This document shows positions 7,359 through 16,406 of a stretch of 64,000 nucleotides of DNA, piece after piece. The position numbers were made by a program, and so were the translations under genes. Source of the DNA: JAGVPT01 sp049578505 (lineage in GTDB: Bacteria > Bacteroidota > Ignavibacteria > UBA10030 > UBA8401); contig JBAUMC010000084.1 in the NCBI GenBank assembly GCA_049578505.1, positions 1 through 64,000 on the forward strand, read 5' to 3'. The notes beneath the pieces are model-generated. The model ran no database searches and had not been told where the DNA came from. It saw only the letters and a program-made list of their open reading frames with translations. Within the stretch, counting starts at the first letter, position 1, and the number at the start of each line of letters is the position of its first letter.

Positions 7359-10300
7359 ATGAGAAACAGTTTTCGAATGAAGATTTTGGCGCTCTTTGGA
7401 CTGTCAGCCCTTGTTTTAATCGGCGTCAGCGTGCTGACATACGAAAGCGCTACATATCTTGCAGGGGCGCGATCGCGCGAGATGCTCTATATTGTCATCC
7501 TTGGCAGCATGGTCAGCATCAGCCTGATTGCGTGGGCGTTTGCAAATCTATTGCGAGAAAACAGTTTGCGCATCGAGCAAGAACGGGCGCGCCTTGAGAG
7601 CGAGGACAAGTACCGCGATCTGGTCGAGTCCGCCACAGATATCATCTACCGGGCCGATCTCCAGGGAAGGTTCACCTATGCGAACCCCGTCGTTCTCAAG
7701 CTCACCGGTTATTCTGAAACGGAAGTGATAGGCAAACACTATATGGAACTGATTCCGCCGTCACACCGCGAAACAACTCGACAGTTCTATCGGAATCAGC
7801 TCCTCAACGATATCAGCACCACGTACCTCGAATATCCGGTCGTTGCCAAAGAAGGGAAATTGTTATGGCTTGGGCAAAACGTTCAATTAATAAAGCAAGG
7901 GGATCAAACCGTGGGGATACAGGCTGTCGCGAGAGATATCACTGAACGAAAAATGGGAGAAGAAAAACTCCGGGCAAGCGAACACCGTCTTCAGGTTGTC
8001 ATCGACACGGTGAGCGACGGTGTGACCTTCAGCGATGTGAACGGCAGGTTCACAGTATTCAACAGCCGGATGAAAGAAATCACAGGGTATTCAATGGAGG
8101 AGGCAAACGCCGCCGAAGACTTTTCTTCAAAACTTTATCCTCATCCGGTCGACCACCAGCGGGCGCTGGACGGAATAAAGGAAGTTGAGGCTCAGGGGAG
8201 CGTGTTCGACAAATCGACGGTCATTGTTGCAAAAGACGGGAAGAGAAAATTCCTTCTTGTCTCTACTTCGCTTGTTCGGTTCCAGGATCGGATGATGTAC
8301 CTGAGCACCTATCGCGATATCACTGCCCGCAGGGAGGCGGAAGAAGAACGGGACAAAATTTTTGCCATCTCGCTTGATTTGGTTTGCGTTACCGGTTTTG
8401 ACGGGTACTTCAAGAATGTGAATCCCGCGTGGGAACGGACGCTCGGTTTTTCGGCTCCAGAACTGATGAATAAACCCTTTGTCTCGTTCGTCCACCCTGA
8501 TGATGTAGAGGCGACGTCCGGGGCGTTCATGCGCGTCGTCGAGGGATATCCTCTTCAAGGATTCGGGACCAGGTTCCGCAGCAAGGACGGATCGTATCGC
8601 TGGACCGACTGGACGGCTGCTGCGTTTCCGGAACGCGGCGTGATTTACGCCATAGGACGCGATACAACGGATCGCAGGAATGCGGAAAGACTGGTCGAGG
8701 AGAGCGAAGCGCGGTTCCGGCAACTGTATGATGAAGCGCCGGTAGGCTATCATGAGATCGACGACCAGGGGCACATTACCTCCGTGAATCAAACCGAGCT
8801 TGAGATGCTGGGATACACACGCGAAGAAATGATCGGTGAGTATGTATGGAATTTCGTCACTGACTCGGAGGCGTCACGCGAGCGCGTGATCGCGAAATTA
8901 TCCGGAGCATTCCAGGAGAGCATTGCGGCGGAGCGTTTATATCGAAAGAAAGACGGAGAGATTCTCACGATGCTACTCGACGAACGGATAGAGCGGGACA
9001 GCAGCGGACAAATCAAAGGCATTCGCTCAACGATTCGGGATATCTCGGAGCGAAAGAAGGCAGAAATTGCACTCAGTGAAGCAAAAGAGGCGGCGGAAGC
9101 GGCAACGCGGGCGAAGTCGGAGTTCCTGGCTACGATGAGTCACGAGATCAGGACACCGATGAACGGAGTGATCGGCATGACCGATCTCCTCCTCAGCACA
9201 CAACTCTCCGATGAACAAAAAGAATTTGCAGAAACGATCAAAACCAGCGGCGAATCATTGCTCGGAGTGATCAATGATATTCTCGATTTTTCCAAGATCG
9301 AATCGGGGAAAATCACATTCGAGGAACGGCCGTTCGAGCTCGAAGCCTGCATCGAAGAAGTATTTCATCTCTTGTCTCCAAAGGCGGTCGAGAAGAACCT
9401 CGATTTGTTGTACCTCATCGAGCCAAAAATCCCTCCGTTCCTGATCGGGGATGTCTTGCGCGTTCGGCAAATTCTTTTCAACCTTGTGGGGAACGCTGTC
9501 AAGTTCACCCAGAGCGGCGAGGTCTATATTGCTGTGAAAGCTCTCGATCAGAAGGATGAAACCCTGGAGCTTGAATTTTCGGTGCGAGACACCGGTATCG
9601 GGATACCGGACGAGAAAAAAGACCGTCTCTTCAAAGCCTTCTCACAAGTCGATTCTTCAACCACACGCAAGTTTGGGGGGACAGGTTTGGGCTTGGTGAT
9701 ATCGCTGAGGCTTGTCCACATGATGGGGGGACGCATGTGGGTTGAAAGCGAAGTGAATAAAGGATCAACCTTCTACTTTACTCTGAAGTTGGCCTTTTCT
9801 TCATCGGTGCCCACAATGCCTAAGATATTTTTACGCGGAAAGGTACCCGAATTGAGCCAGAAAAGGATATTGATCGTGGACGATAATCCGACCAACCTCC
9901 ATATTCTTACACTGCAGACCGCACAATGGGATATGATTCCTCGGGCAACTCTCTCCGGGAAGACCGCGCTGGAGTGGATCCGGAAAGGTGATCCATTCGA
10001 CCTCGCTGTTGTGGATATGCTGATGCCCGGGTTTGATGGGCTCCTTCTCGGGGCCGAAATCAGGAAAATCAAAACCCCGAATTCTCTCCCCATGATACTT
10101 CTTACCTCTTCAGGAAGACACCCAGCTGAAATGGGGGATGCGGCTTCGATTTTTTCGGCGTTCGTGGCGAAACCCATCCGGCAGTCACAGCTTTACAATA
10201 TTGTTGTGGAACTTTTGTGCGGTCCGCAAAAGCAAATCCTCAGCAACGAAGTGTCGAAGAAGATCGATTCCAGTCTTGGCGAACGATTCCCCTTGAAAAT

Positions 10301-11063
10301 TCTTGTGGCGGAAGATAATGCGATCAATCAAAAATTAACTCTTCGCGTATTGCGGCAGATGGGGTACAAGGCGGATTTGGCGGAGAACGGACTTGTGGTG
10401 TTGAAGGCCCTTCACTCTTCGCGGTACGATATTCTCTTTATGGATGTCCATATGCCGGAACTCGATGGCCTGGATACCACTCGGAGAATTATGCAGGAGT
10501 TTCAGAGAGAGAGCCGGCCCAGGATCATCGCAATGACCGCCGATGCAATGCAAGGGGATAAAGAAAAATGTCTTGAAGCCGGAATGGACGACTACATCAG
10601 CAAGCCGATTAATCTTTCTGCGGTTCAAGCATCGCTCGAACGATGGGGCAAGCTGGCTCAAAAGAAGTCGGAGACTGAAACAAAAGAGGATTCTGTCGAC
10701 GAGAGTGTCGAAAAAAGCATCATGAGGCGCGTGAAAGACCTGGGGAATGAAACCGATCCAACGTTCATAGCGGATCTCCTCGACACCTATTTACTCGATG
10801 CAAAAAAAAGACTTGAAAGAATGTTTGTCTTTTTGAAGAAGAACGATGCCCAGGGAGTCTACTTTGAAGCTCATTCATTGAAAGGCGGAAGCATGACCTT
10901 CGGTGCGAACGAATTCGCCGCCTCTCTTTACCCTATCGAAGAATCGGCAAGAGAAGGGCGTCTCGATGGACTTGAGGCATTGTTCGAGCGAGTGAATGTG
11001 GAGTTCCACAGAATGGAAAGTTCGCTCGCTGCCGTGAAGAAGAAGATAGGAGAAGAGGCATGA
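7359..11063 (+). CDS. hybrid sensor histidine kinase with PAS, two receivers and HPt
   Basis: A 1234-residue phosphorelay kinase. Two membrane helices (about 9-27 and 40-63) are followed by four PAS domains (about 80-570), a HisKA/HATPase core with the phospho-histidine H595 in 'TMSHEIRTPMNG' and nucleotide boxes 'VGNAVKF', 'DTGIGIP', 'GGTGLGL', then a first receiver (D886 in 'VVDMLMPGFDG'), a second receiver (D1029 in 'LFMDVHMPELDG') and a terminal HPt domain (H1172 in 'AHSLKGGSMTFGA'). All phosphotransfer residues are present. The upstream orphan receiver at 4235 is the likely end point. It lies 25 bp after the glycosyltransferase and overlaps the next gene by four bases. Confidence 0.9.
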   Translation: MRNSFRMKILALFGLSALVLIGVSVLTYESATYLAGARSREMLYIVILGSMVSISLIAWAFANLLRENSLRIEQERARLESEDKYRDLVESATDIIYRADLQGRFTYANPVVLKLTGYSETEVIGKHYMELIPPSHRETTRQFYRNQLLNDISTTYLEYPVVAKEGKLLWLGQNVQLIKQGDQTVGIQAVARDITERKMGEEKLRASEHRLQVVIDTVSDGVTFSDVNGRFTVFNSRMKEITGYSMEEANAAEDFSSKLYPHPVDHQRALDGIKEVEAQGSVFDKSTVIVAKDGKRKFLLVSTSLVRFQDRMMYLSTYRDITARREAEEERDKIFAISLDLVCVTGFDGYFKNVNPAWERTLGFSAPELMNKPFVSFVHPDDVEATSGAFMRVVEGYPLQGFGTRFRSKDGSYRWTDWTAAAFPERGVIYAIGRDTTDRRNAERLVEESEARFRQLYDEAPVGYHEIDDQGHITSVNQTELEMLGYTREEMIGEYVWNFVTDSEASRERVIAKLSGAFQESIAAERLYRKKDGEILTMLLDERIERDSSGQIKGIRSTIRDISERKKAEIALSEAKEAAEAATRAKSEFLATMSHEIRTPMNGVIGMTDLLLSTQLSDEQKEFAETIKTSGESLLGVINDILDFSKIESGKITFEERPFELEACIEEVFHLLSPKAVEKNLDLLYLIEPKIPPFLIGDVLRVRQILFNLVGNAVKFTQSGEVYIAVKALDQKDETLELEFSVRDTGIGIPDEKKDRLFKAFSQVDSSTTRKFGGTGLGLVISLRLVHMMGGRMWVESEVNKGSTFYFTLKLAFSSSVPTMPKIFLRGKVPELSQKRILIVDDNPTNLHILTLQTAQWDMIPRATLSGKTALEWIRKGDPFDLAVVDMLMPGFDGLLLGAEIRKIKTPNSLPMILLTSSGRHPAEMGDAASIFSAFVAKPIRQSQLYNIVVELLCGPQKQILSNEVSKKIDSSLGERFPLKILVAEDNAINQKLTLRVLRQMGYKADLAENGLVVLKALHSSRYDILFMDVHMPELDGLDTTRRIMQEFQRESRPRIIAMTADAMQGDKEKCLEAGMDDYISKPINLSAVQASLERWGKLAQKKSETETKEDSVDESVEKSIMRRVKDLGNETDPTFIADLLDTYLLDAKKRLERMFVFLKKNDAQGVYFEAHSLKGGSMTFGANEFAASLYPIEESAREGRLDGLEALFERVNVEFHRMESSLAAVKKKIGEEA

Positions 11064-13519
11064 CCTTAAGAGAACGCTTGCTCGATACGCTGCGCAGTTT
11101 CATGAGCATGCAGCTCGCCTTCGCAAGCCTGCTGCTTCCGCTGCGCGTCTATGAGTTTGTCGGAGCAGGAATGTCAAACTCCATGCCCGAAGGTATCGTT
11201 CTCCTTTTCATCAGTGCTTTGGGTCTCGACATTTTTTTCTTCGCGAAGTGGTCCCTGATCGTCCTGCTCCCCTACCTTGTTATCTCTCTGCTCCGTGAAT
11301 CCCTCGCCAAAACTTTGCTGATTATCGCATCAACGATCTTTGTCGCTGCGTATTTGATGTTGGACCAATATTTCTTTGTGACTTTTCTTCCTCTCGGTTC
11401 CGACCTCTTCGGGTATAGTTGGTCCGACATTCAGCTCACGGTCGGTTCATCGGGAGGGTTCGGCCTGTTGACCATCCTTCCTTTTCTCATCTTTATTGGC
11501 GCGACCGTGATGATTCTCGTCTTCTTTGGAAAGCGTAAGGTGGGAAAGGAAATGGCGATTACCGGACTTCTCCTTATTGTGCTGATCTCCGCTGCGACAT
11601 CTCTGTTCAAACCAGGGGCCGGAGATTTCAACTCCGAAAGGGAATACGATCTCGCGGTGAACAAGGTGGAATTTTTCGCGTCGCATACGATTCACTGGGT
11701 CTCCGAAGGAACCGGCGGAAACAAGGGCCTGGCTTTTCAAGGTTACCCGCTGCTGCATGTCGATAGATCCCGTGACGTGCTGGTTCCGTTTTTGAAGCTC
11801 AACCCAGAGAAACCCAACCTCGTGTTCTTGATTGTCGAAGGCCTTGGAAGGGCGTTTGTCGGGGATGGCGCGGAGTTTGGAGGGTTCACGCCCTTCATCG
11901 ATTCTCTCACGAAGCAAAGCCTGTACTGGGAAAATTTTCTCAGTTCGAGCGGTCGTACGTTTGGAGTTTTGCCGGGATTGATGGGATCGTTGCCCTACGG
12001 GGAGAACGGCTTCATGGAAATGGGGTACAAGATGCCGGCCCACATTACGCTGATAAGCCTTCTCAATGATGCGGGATATCACACTGCGTATTACTATGGA
12101 GGAGATATCAGCTTCGACCAGCAAAATGTCTTTCTCGAACGGCAGAACATCGGACGGATCCTCAACGAATCGAATTTCGGCCCCGGTTATTCAAAGTCGG
12201 CTTCTAACGAGCAAGGTTTCACATGGGGATACGCCGACGGAGACCTCTTCAAGCGATCGCTGGAAATTATAGACGAGGATAAAACAGTTCCCCGGCTCGA
12301 CATCTACATGACGTTAAGCACCCATGAGCCGTTTCTTCCTCCGAACCTTCCGTTGTATGAGCAGAAATTTCATGAACGATTAAGCGTGCTGCCATTCGAC
12401 CCGCAGAAGAAGAAGGACCTTGAGCTCTACAAACAGCAATTTGCAAGCCTGCTCTATACCGACGACATGTTACGACTCTTTTTCGAGACGTACAGGAAAA
12501 GGGAAGATTTCAAGAACACCATTTTTTTCATCACGGGCGATCATCGCATTGTCCCGATGCCGTCGAGCGATCCGATTGATCGATTCCATGTCCCGTTCAT
12601 TATCTATTCTCCGATAGTGCGTCAGCCTGTCCGCTTCTCATCGGTCTCGTCTCATCTCGACGTCGTTCCGTCGCTCCTTGCTCTTCTCCATAATCGATAC
12701 CGGATCCCTCTGCCCGACAAAGTTTCCTGGCTCGGCGACGGCATTGATACGATGCGTTCGTTTCGGAATATTCATTCGCTCCCAATCATGCGAAACAAGA
12801 ATCAACTCATCGACTATGTCGACCGTGATCATTACCTGGCAGGAGACGACCTCTACCTTATCCAAACCGGTCTGAATATTATCCCCCTCGACGATGAAGG
12901 AGTAAAAAGGGAAGTCGAATCCAAGTTGACTGCCTTCAAAGAGCTTAACAACTATGTATGCACGAACGACAAGATTTATCCTATGGCGCAGCGCAGTGCA
13001 GAAAGGGATTCCGCCGCGGCGGACGATTCTCTTTTCGCTGTGCGGCATCTCAACGGCTTGAATTCCGACCAGCTCTACGCTCTCGCGCGGTCTCTCGCCT
13101 TGGAGAAAAAGTATGATGATGCCAGACTTGTGTGCAGGCACATGCTGCGGACCAATCCTGATTACCATGATGCGCGAACCTTGATGGGTCTTACGTTTGC
13201 ATGGGAGGGGCGTTACGGAGAGGCGGAGCCTGTCTACCGGGAAGTTCTCCGGCGGGTTCCTCACTACCCGGATGCAGTCGCGGCGTTGGCGGATATCGAA
13301 CTATGGCAGCAGCATTACGAAGTCGCCCTTGAGTTTCTTGACAATGAAGTGCCGCATAATCCCCGAGACAAAGAAATTCTATTCCGGAAAGCGAAAACTC
13401 TCTATTATGTTGGACGGACCGCAGAATCGGCAGCGGTGCTCGATACCATTTTGAAAATTGACCCGTCGTTTGCCGATGCAAAAGATTTTCGCAATAGGTT
13501 CTTCCGGAAAGCTCATTAA
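11060..13519 (+). CDS. LTA-synthase-like sulfatase-fold membrane enzyme with C-terminal TPRs
   Basis: An 819-residue protein. About five N-terminal membrane helices (to about residue 185) are followed by an alkaline phosphatase/sulfatase-superfamily domain (about 250-560): 'NLVFLIVEGLGR', the nucleophile region 'SSSGRTFG', 'STHEPF' and the metal ligands in 'FITGDHR'. This arrangement matches lipoteichoic acid synthase-type phosphoglycerol or phosphoethanolamine transferases. The last about 140 residues contain TPR units ('ALARSLALEKKYDDARLVCRHML'), unusual for that family, and the following porin also has TPRs. It may attach a phospho-substituent to the polymer made by the neighbouring synthase; the reaction is inferred. 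Confidence 0.75.
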   Translation: MTLRERLLDTLRSFMSMQLAFASLLLPLRVYEFVGAGMSNSMPEGIVLLFISALGLDIFFFAKWSLIVLLPYLVISLLRESLAKTLLIIASTIFVAAYLMLDQYFFVTFLPLGSDLFGYSWSDIQLTVGSSGGFGLLTILPFLIFIGATVMILVFFGKRKVGKEMAITGLLLIVLISAATSLFKPGAGDFNSEREYDLAVNKVEFFASHTIHWVSEGTGGNKGLAFQGYPLLHVDRSRDVLVPFLKLNPEKPNLVFLIVEGLGRAFVGDGAEFGGFTPFIDSLTKQSLYWENFLSSSGRTFGVLPGLMGSLPYGENGFMEMGYKMPAHITLISLLNDAGYHTAYYYGGDISFDQQNVFLERQNIGRILNESNFGPGYSKSASNEQGFTWGYADGDLFKRSLEIIDEDKTVPRLDIYMTLSTHEPFLPPNLPLYEQKFHERLSVLPFDPQKKKDLELYKQQFASLLYTDDMLRLFFETYRKREDFKNTIFFITGDHRIVPMPSSDPIDRFHVPFIIYSPIVRQPVRFSSVSSHLDVVPSLLALLHNRYRIPLPDKVSWLGDGIDTMRSFRNIHSLPIMRNKNQLIDYVDRDHYLAGDDLYLIQTGLNIIPLDDEGVKREVESKLTAFKELNNYVCTNDKIYPMAQRSAERDSAAADDSLFAVRHLNGLNSDQLYALARSLALEKKYDDARLVCRHMLRTNPDYHDARTLMGLTFAWEGRYGEAEPVYREVLRRVPHYPDAVAALADIELWQQHYEVALEFLDNEVPHNPRDKEILFRKAKTLYYVGRTAESAAVLDTILKIDPSFADAKDFRNRFFRKAH

Positions 13520-13535
13520 TCGAAGAAGATACGCG

Positions 13536-14807
13536 ATGGTAAAAAAATTAGCATTCATTGCTCTCCTTTTCGCTGCCCTCTCCTCGTTCAGTCAGCTCTT
13601 TGCTCAACAGGATACGGCGGGGCTTGGCGTAGATGAATTATTCAATATTGCGCGCCGGGAGGCGTTTTCCGGCAAAAGAAAAGAAGCGCGCGCCCTGCTT
13701 CGGCGTATTATTCAGCATTCGCCTCGGTACGTCGATGTGCGGGTACTGCTTGGCCGGACCCTTGCCTGGGACGGACAGTATGACAGTGCTCGGATCGAAT
13801 TATCAAAGGCGCTCAGAATAGATCCCTCGAACGCAGACACCTACAAAGCGCTGATTGACAATGAGAACTGGAGCGATAAATATCAGTCAGCAATCTCAAT
13901 CGCAGACCAGGCACTTACAAAGTACCCTAACGATGACGAAATTCTTGTGAAGAAGGCGATTGCATTGCGCAACCTCGGGAGGGATTACGAGGCGCTCACA
14001 GTTCTTGCACGTGCCGAAGATATCAATCCGTCAAACACGGAAATCCCGAAGATGCGGGAACAAATCCGGTCAAAGTCGATGGACTACTCAGTGAGCGTCA
14101 GCTATACCGGAGACCGGTTCTCGGACATTTACGATCCGATGCACCTCGCGTACCTTCAGCTGAGCCGACGGACACCGTTCGGATCGGTATTCGCGAGAGT
14201 GAACTACGGTTATCGATTTCAGACGAACGGAATCCAGGAAGAGTTCGATTTTTATCCGAGAATCATGAATGGCGTCTACGGATATCTCAACTACGGATAT
14301 TCAGAATCCGACATCTTCCCGAAGCATCGCGCGGGAGCTGAGGTTTACGGAAAGTTGCCGATGAGCATGGAAGGATCGTTGGGACTCCGGTATCTCTATT
14401 TTGGCGCACAGAGCACCGTCACAATTTACACCGGCTCGCTCGCGATCTACAACGGAAATTATTATTTCTCTTTGCGTCCTTACATTACCCCCAACGGCTC
14501 GAGTTTCTCGCGGTCGATTGGACTTCTTGTCCGCAGGTATTTTAACGACGCTGATACCTATCTTTCATTGGACGGGAGTGTCGGCTTTACGCCGGACGAA
14601 CGAAGTGTGCTACTCTCGACGGGAGAGAATGGAAGAGAAATCTATTTTCTCAAGGCTCAGGATTTAGGAGCGGGATGGCAGTGCGCGGTGACAAATCAGT
14701 TTGTCTTCTTATTGACCTTTGACGCCACGCATCAAGAGTTGAGTTTTAGTCCCGGAGAATATATCTATGACTACACCCTTTCGGCCGGGGTGAAATACAG
14801 TTTCTGA
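13536..14807 (+). CDS. YaiO-family outer-membrane beta-barrel protein with N-terminal TPRs
   Basis: About 423 residues from the ATG at 13536 (MVKKLAFIALLFAAL...FAQQ signal peptide); an in-frame upstream ATG at 13458 would lie within the previous gene and spoil the signal. The mature protein has TPR units at about 30-190 ('RALLRRIIQHSPRYVDVRVLLGR'-type helices) and a barrel of about 220 residues ending in 'YIYDYTLSAGVKYSF' with a C-terminal Phe. TPR plus barrel is the plan of PgaA, the poly-GlcNAc export porin, and of YaiO. As the last gene of the block it would form the outer-membrane exit for the polymer. Confidence 0.8.
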   Translation: MVKKLAFIALLFAALSSFSQLFAQQDTAGLGVDELFNIARREAFSGKRKEARALLRRIIQHSPRYVDVRVLLGRTLAWDGQYDSARIELSKALRIDPSNADTYKALIDNENWSDKYQSAISIADQALTKYPNDDEILVKKAIALRNLGRDYEALTVLARAEDINPSNTEIPKMREQIRSKSMDYSVSVSYTGDRFSDIYDPMHLAYLQLSRRTPFGSVFARVNYGYRFQTNGIQEEFDFYPRIMNGVYGYLNYGYSESDIFPKHRAGAEVYGKLPMSMEGSLGLRYLYFGAQSTVTIYTGSLAIYNGNYYFSLRPYITPNGSSFSRSIGLLVRRYFNDADTYLSLDGSVGFTPDERSVLLSTGENGREIYFLKAQDLGAGWQCAVTNQFVFLLTFDATHQELSFSPGEYIYDYTLSAGVKYSF

Positions 14808-14870
14808 ACGCGATTGTGCCAGAAAACCGCAATTGAATCTACCGCAGGATAGTTAGCGCTACATCAAAAC

Positions 14871-14903
14871 ATAAGGCCAGAACCCCTGGGACTCTGGTCT
14901 TAT
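14871..14903. terminator. stem-loop terminator after the polysaccharide block
   Basis: ATAAGGCCAGA (14871-14881) pairs with TCTGGTCTTAT (14893-14903) over 11 bp including one G-U pair. It lies 64 bp after the stop codon of the porin gene and also downstream of the two minus-strand tRNA genes, so it may serve both strands. Confidence 0.5.
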
Positions 14904-14948
14904 TGTAAATTTGCTCTTTCCGGATCTATCTCCTCTTGCTTACTCGTG

Positions 14949-15021
14949 TGTCCCCAACGAGATTCGAACTCGTGTTAGAAGCTTGAAAAGCTCCGGTCCT
15001 AGGCCTCTAGACGATGGGGAC
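14949..15021 (-). tRNA. tRNA-Glu (anticodon UUC)
   Basis: Reading the minus strand, the acceptor stem GTCCCC pairs with GGGGAC, the T arm contains GTTCGAATC and the anticodon loop is CTTTTCAAG with anticodon TTC. The length is 73 bases and CCA is not encoded. It probably shares a transcript with the tRNA-His gene 129 bp upstream. Confidence 0.93.
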
Positions 15022-15029
15022 AGTGGTAC

Positions 15030-15144
15030 AATTAAGAATTAATAATTATGAATTAAAATTTGAAGGGATTGAACTGCAGATTGAACCTTGATAAGAGGCC
15101 GCTATGCCAATTCTTAATTCATAATTATTAATTCTCAATTAAAA
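15030..15144. repeat. heptad repeat locus 1, inverted pair between two tRNA genes
   Basis: The left arm 15030-15060 is a run of heptads AATTAAG, AATTAAT, AATTATG, AATTAAA. The right arm 15109-15144 is its inverted copy. Over 27 bases (15030-15056 against 15114-15140) the arms are complementary at 26 positions. The intervening 57 bases have no gene. If transcribed with the tRNAs the pair would form a long AU-rich hairpin. Confidence 0.8.
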
Positions 15145-15149
15145 ACTCG

Positions 15150-15224
15150 GGTGGCCAGTGGGACTTGAACCCACGACCTCTAGGGCCACAACCTAGCGTT
15201 CTAACCAACTGAACTATGGCCACC
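15150..15224 (-). tRNA. tRNA-His (anticodon GUG)
   Basis: On the minus strand the acceptor stem GTGGCC pairs with GGCCAC, with the extra G(-1) at 15224 opposite the discriminator C at 15150, as expected for tRNA-His. The anticodon GTG lies in TTGTGGC and the T loop is GTTCAAGTC. The first 14 bases of the gene are duplicated at 15342-15355. Confidence 0.93.
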
Positions 15225-15355
15225 GTGAAATGAGAAACAGAGGTGGCAACTTTTGAATCCCGCCGGCAGCTTTGCTTTGGCGGGATTCTCAATTCCGCAG
15301 AGAATTTAGCTTTACTTCGTTCGCTAAATTGAGCGAAATTGGAACTATGGCCACC
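15211..15355. repeat. 14-bp direct repeat of the tRNA-His 5' end enclosing a small palindromic insert
   Basis: GAACTATGGCCACC occurs at 15211-15224 (the 5' end of tRNA-His, read on the complement) and again at 15342-15355. The 117 bases between hold two hairpins: GAATCCCGCC/GGCGGGATTC and AATTTAGC/GCTAAATT. There is no coding sequence. This looks like a small element inserted at the tRNA with duplication of the boundary. Confidence 0.6.
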
Positions 15356-15363
15356 ATAGATTC

Positions 15364-15395
15364 AAAAAGCCTGTCGGATTACGGACAGGCTTTTT
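15364..15395. terminator. bidirectional rho-independent terminator
   Basis: AAAAAGCCTGTC (15364-15375) pairs with GACAGGCTTTTT (15384-15395), with flanking A and T tracts on the two sides. On the minus strand it follows the ksgA-PAP2 operon, ending it before the tRNA genes. Confidence 0.85.
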
Positions 15396-15440
15396 AGCGT
15401 CATAAAAGTACGAAAAATCCTTTTGGAAGGCAAGACGTAT

Positions 15441-16406
15441 TTAGTGCAACTGCGCCGAAGTGCTTTGAGCAGCCTTCAAGTCCTTTTTAAAGTTTCTCCA
15501 CCACGCATCGATTTTCTTCCCGCTCCATACGGTGAAAAGGAAAAAAATAACTCCTGCGATGACATCAATGACGTAATGATAGCGAAGGTACACGGTCGAA
15601 ATAATAAGCAGCGAACCGGCGACAAGTAAAACCCATCGGCTTTTAAGATGATTTGTAAAGGCGATGTACAGGATGGTGAGCGTGAGCTGAGTATGACCGC
15701 TTGGGAACGCATCCCGCTGGGCATAGTCGATGGCATTCGAAGCGTTTCTGGGGATCGATTCACCCGCGTTGACAAAGTCGCGCAGAGGGCTCGTCAACCA
15801 GATTCCAGGTAAGGATTCGTCCAGTGAATGGAAATCGTGCAGCGTAAATCTTGGACCGACCGCCGGCAGCAAGAAGTAGCCGATATACGACAAATAAAAT
15901 GCATAAATAACAAGGAACGATCCCAAAAAATACTCTGTGTGGCGCTTCTCAAAACTCAATTCGAAGAATACGCTCAATAATATCAAATAATAGCTTGCGT
16001 AACTGATTTGAAGGATTTCAGTCACGAGGGGGTGTGCAAACATCGACAACCAGCGCGTCGGATCTCCGCCGAACATCCACCGGTCGACGTTGATCAGCAG
16101 CCAGTCGTAATCCTGAGGATGGATGGGGTGAACCATAAGGTACGTTTCTTTGAAAACATAAAAAATCATCGGAACCGGATACCAGTCGCGGATGTATCGG
16201 ATTAGCCGTGAGCGGGTTTCCTTCGCCCTCAAAGCAAGGATCGGAATGAGACAGACAAAAAGTACATTGCATCCGGCAAGAACAAACCATTGCGGAATCA
16301 CAGCAGCGAAAATAATATTCAACAACGACAGAGCGATAAGAAAAATTATTGTTGCAATATCGCTCGAGGTCAACAGCGTGATTCGGAGTCGGGAGAAAAA
16401 AATCAT
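15441..16406 (-). CDS. PAP2-superfamily membrane phosphatase
   Basis: A 321-residue protein with about seven membrane helices. The phosphatidic acid phosphatase signature is clear: 'RDAFPSGHTQ' (motif 2) and 'RYHYVIDVIAG' (motif 3, His/Asp). This long form resembles inositolphosphorylceramide synthase/AUR1-type PAP2 proteins, with active site facing the periplasm. Its substrate is probably a lipid phosphate or pyrophosphate, not determined. Its ATG overlaps the stop codon of ksgA by four bases (ATGA), so the two are co-translated. Confidence 0.82.
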   Translation of the reverse strand: MIFFSRLRITLLTSSDIATIIFLIALSLLNIIFAAVIPQWFVLAGCNVLFVCLIPILALRAKETRSRLIRYIRDWYPVPMIFYVFKETYLMVHPIHPQDYDWLLINVDRWMFGGDPTRWLSMFAHPLVTEILQISYASYYLILLSVFFELSFEKRHTEYFLGSFLVIYAFYLSYIGYFLLPAVGPRFTLHDFHSLDESLPGIWLTSPLRDFVNAGESIPRNASNAIDYAQRDAFPSGHTQLTLTILYIAFTNHLKSRWVLLVAGSLLIISTVYLRYHYVIDVIAGVIFFLFTVWSGKKIDAWWRNFKKDLKAAQSTSAQLH

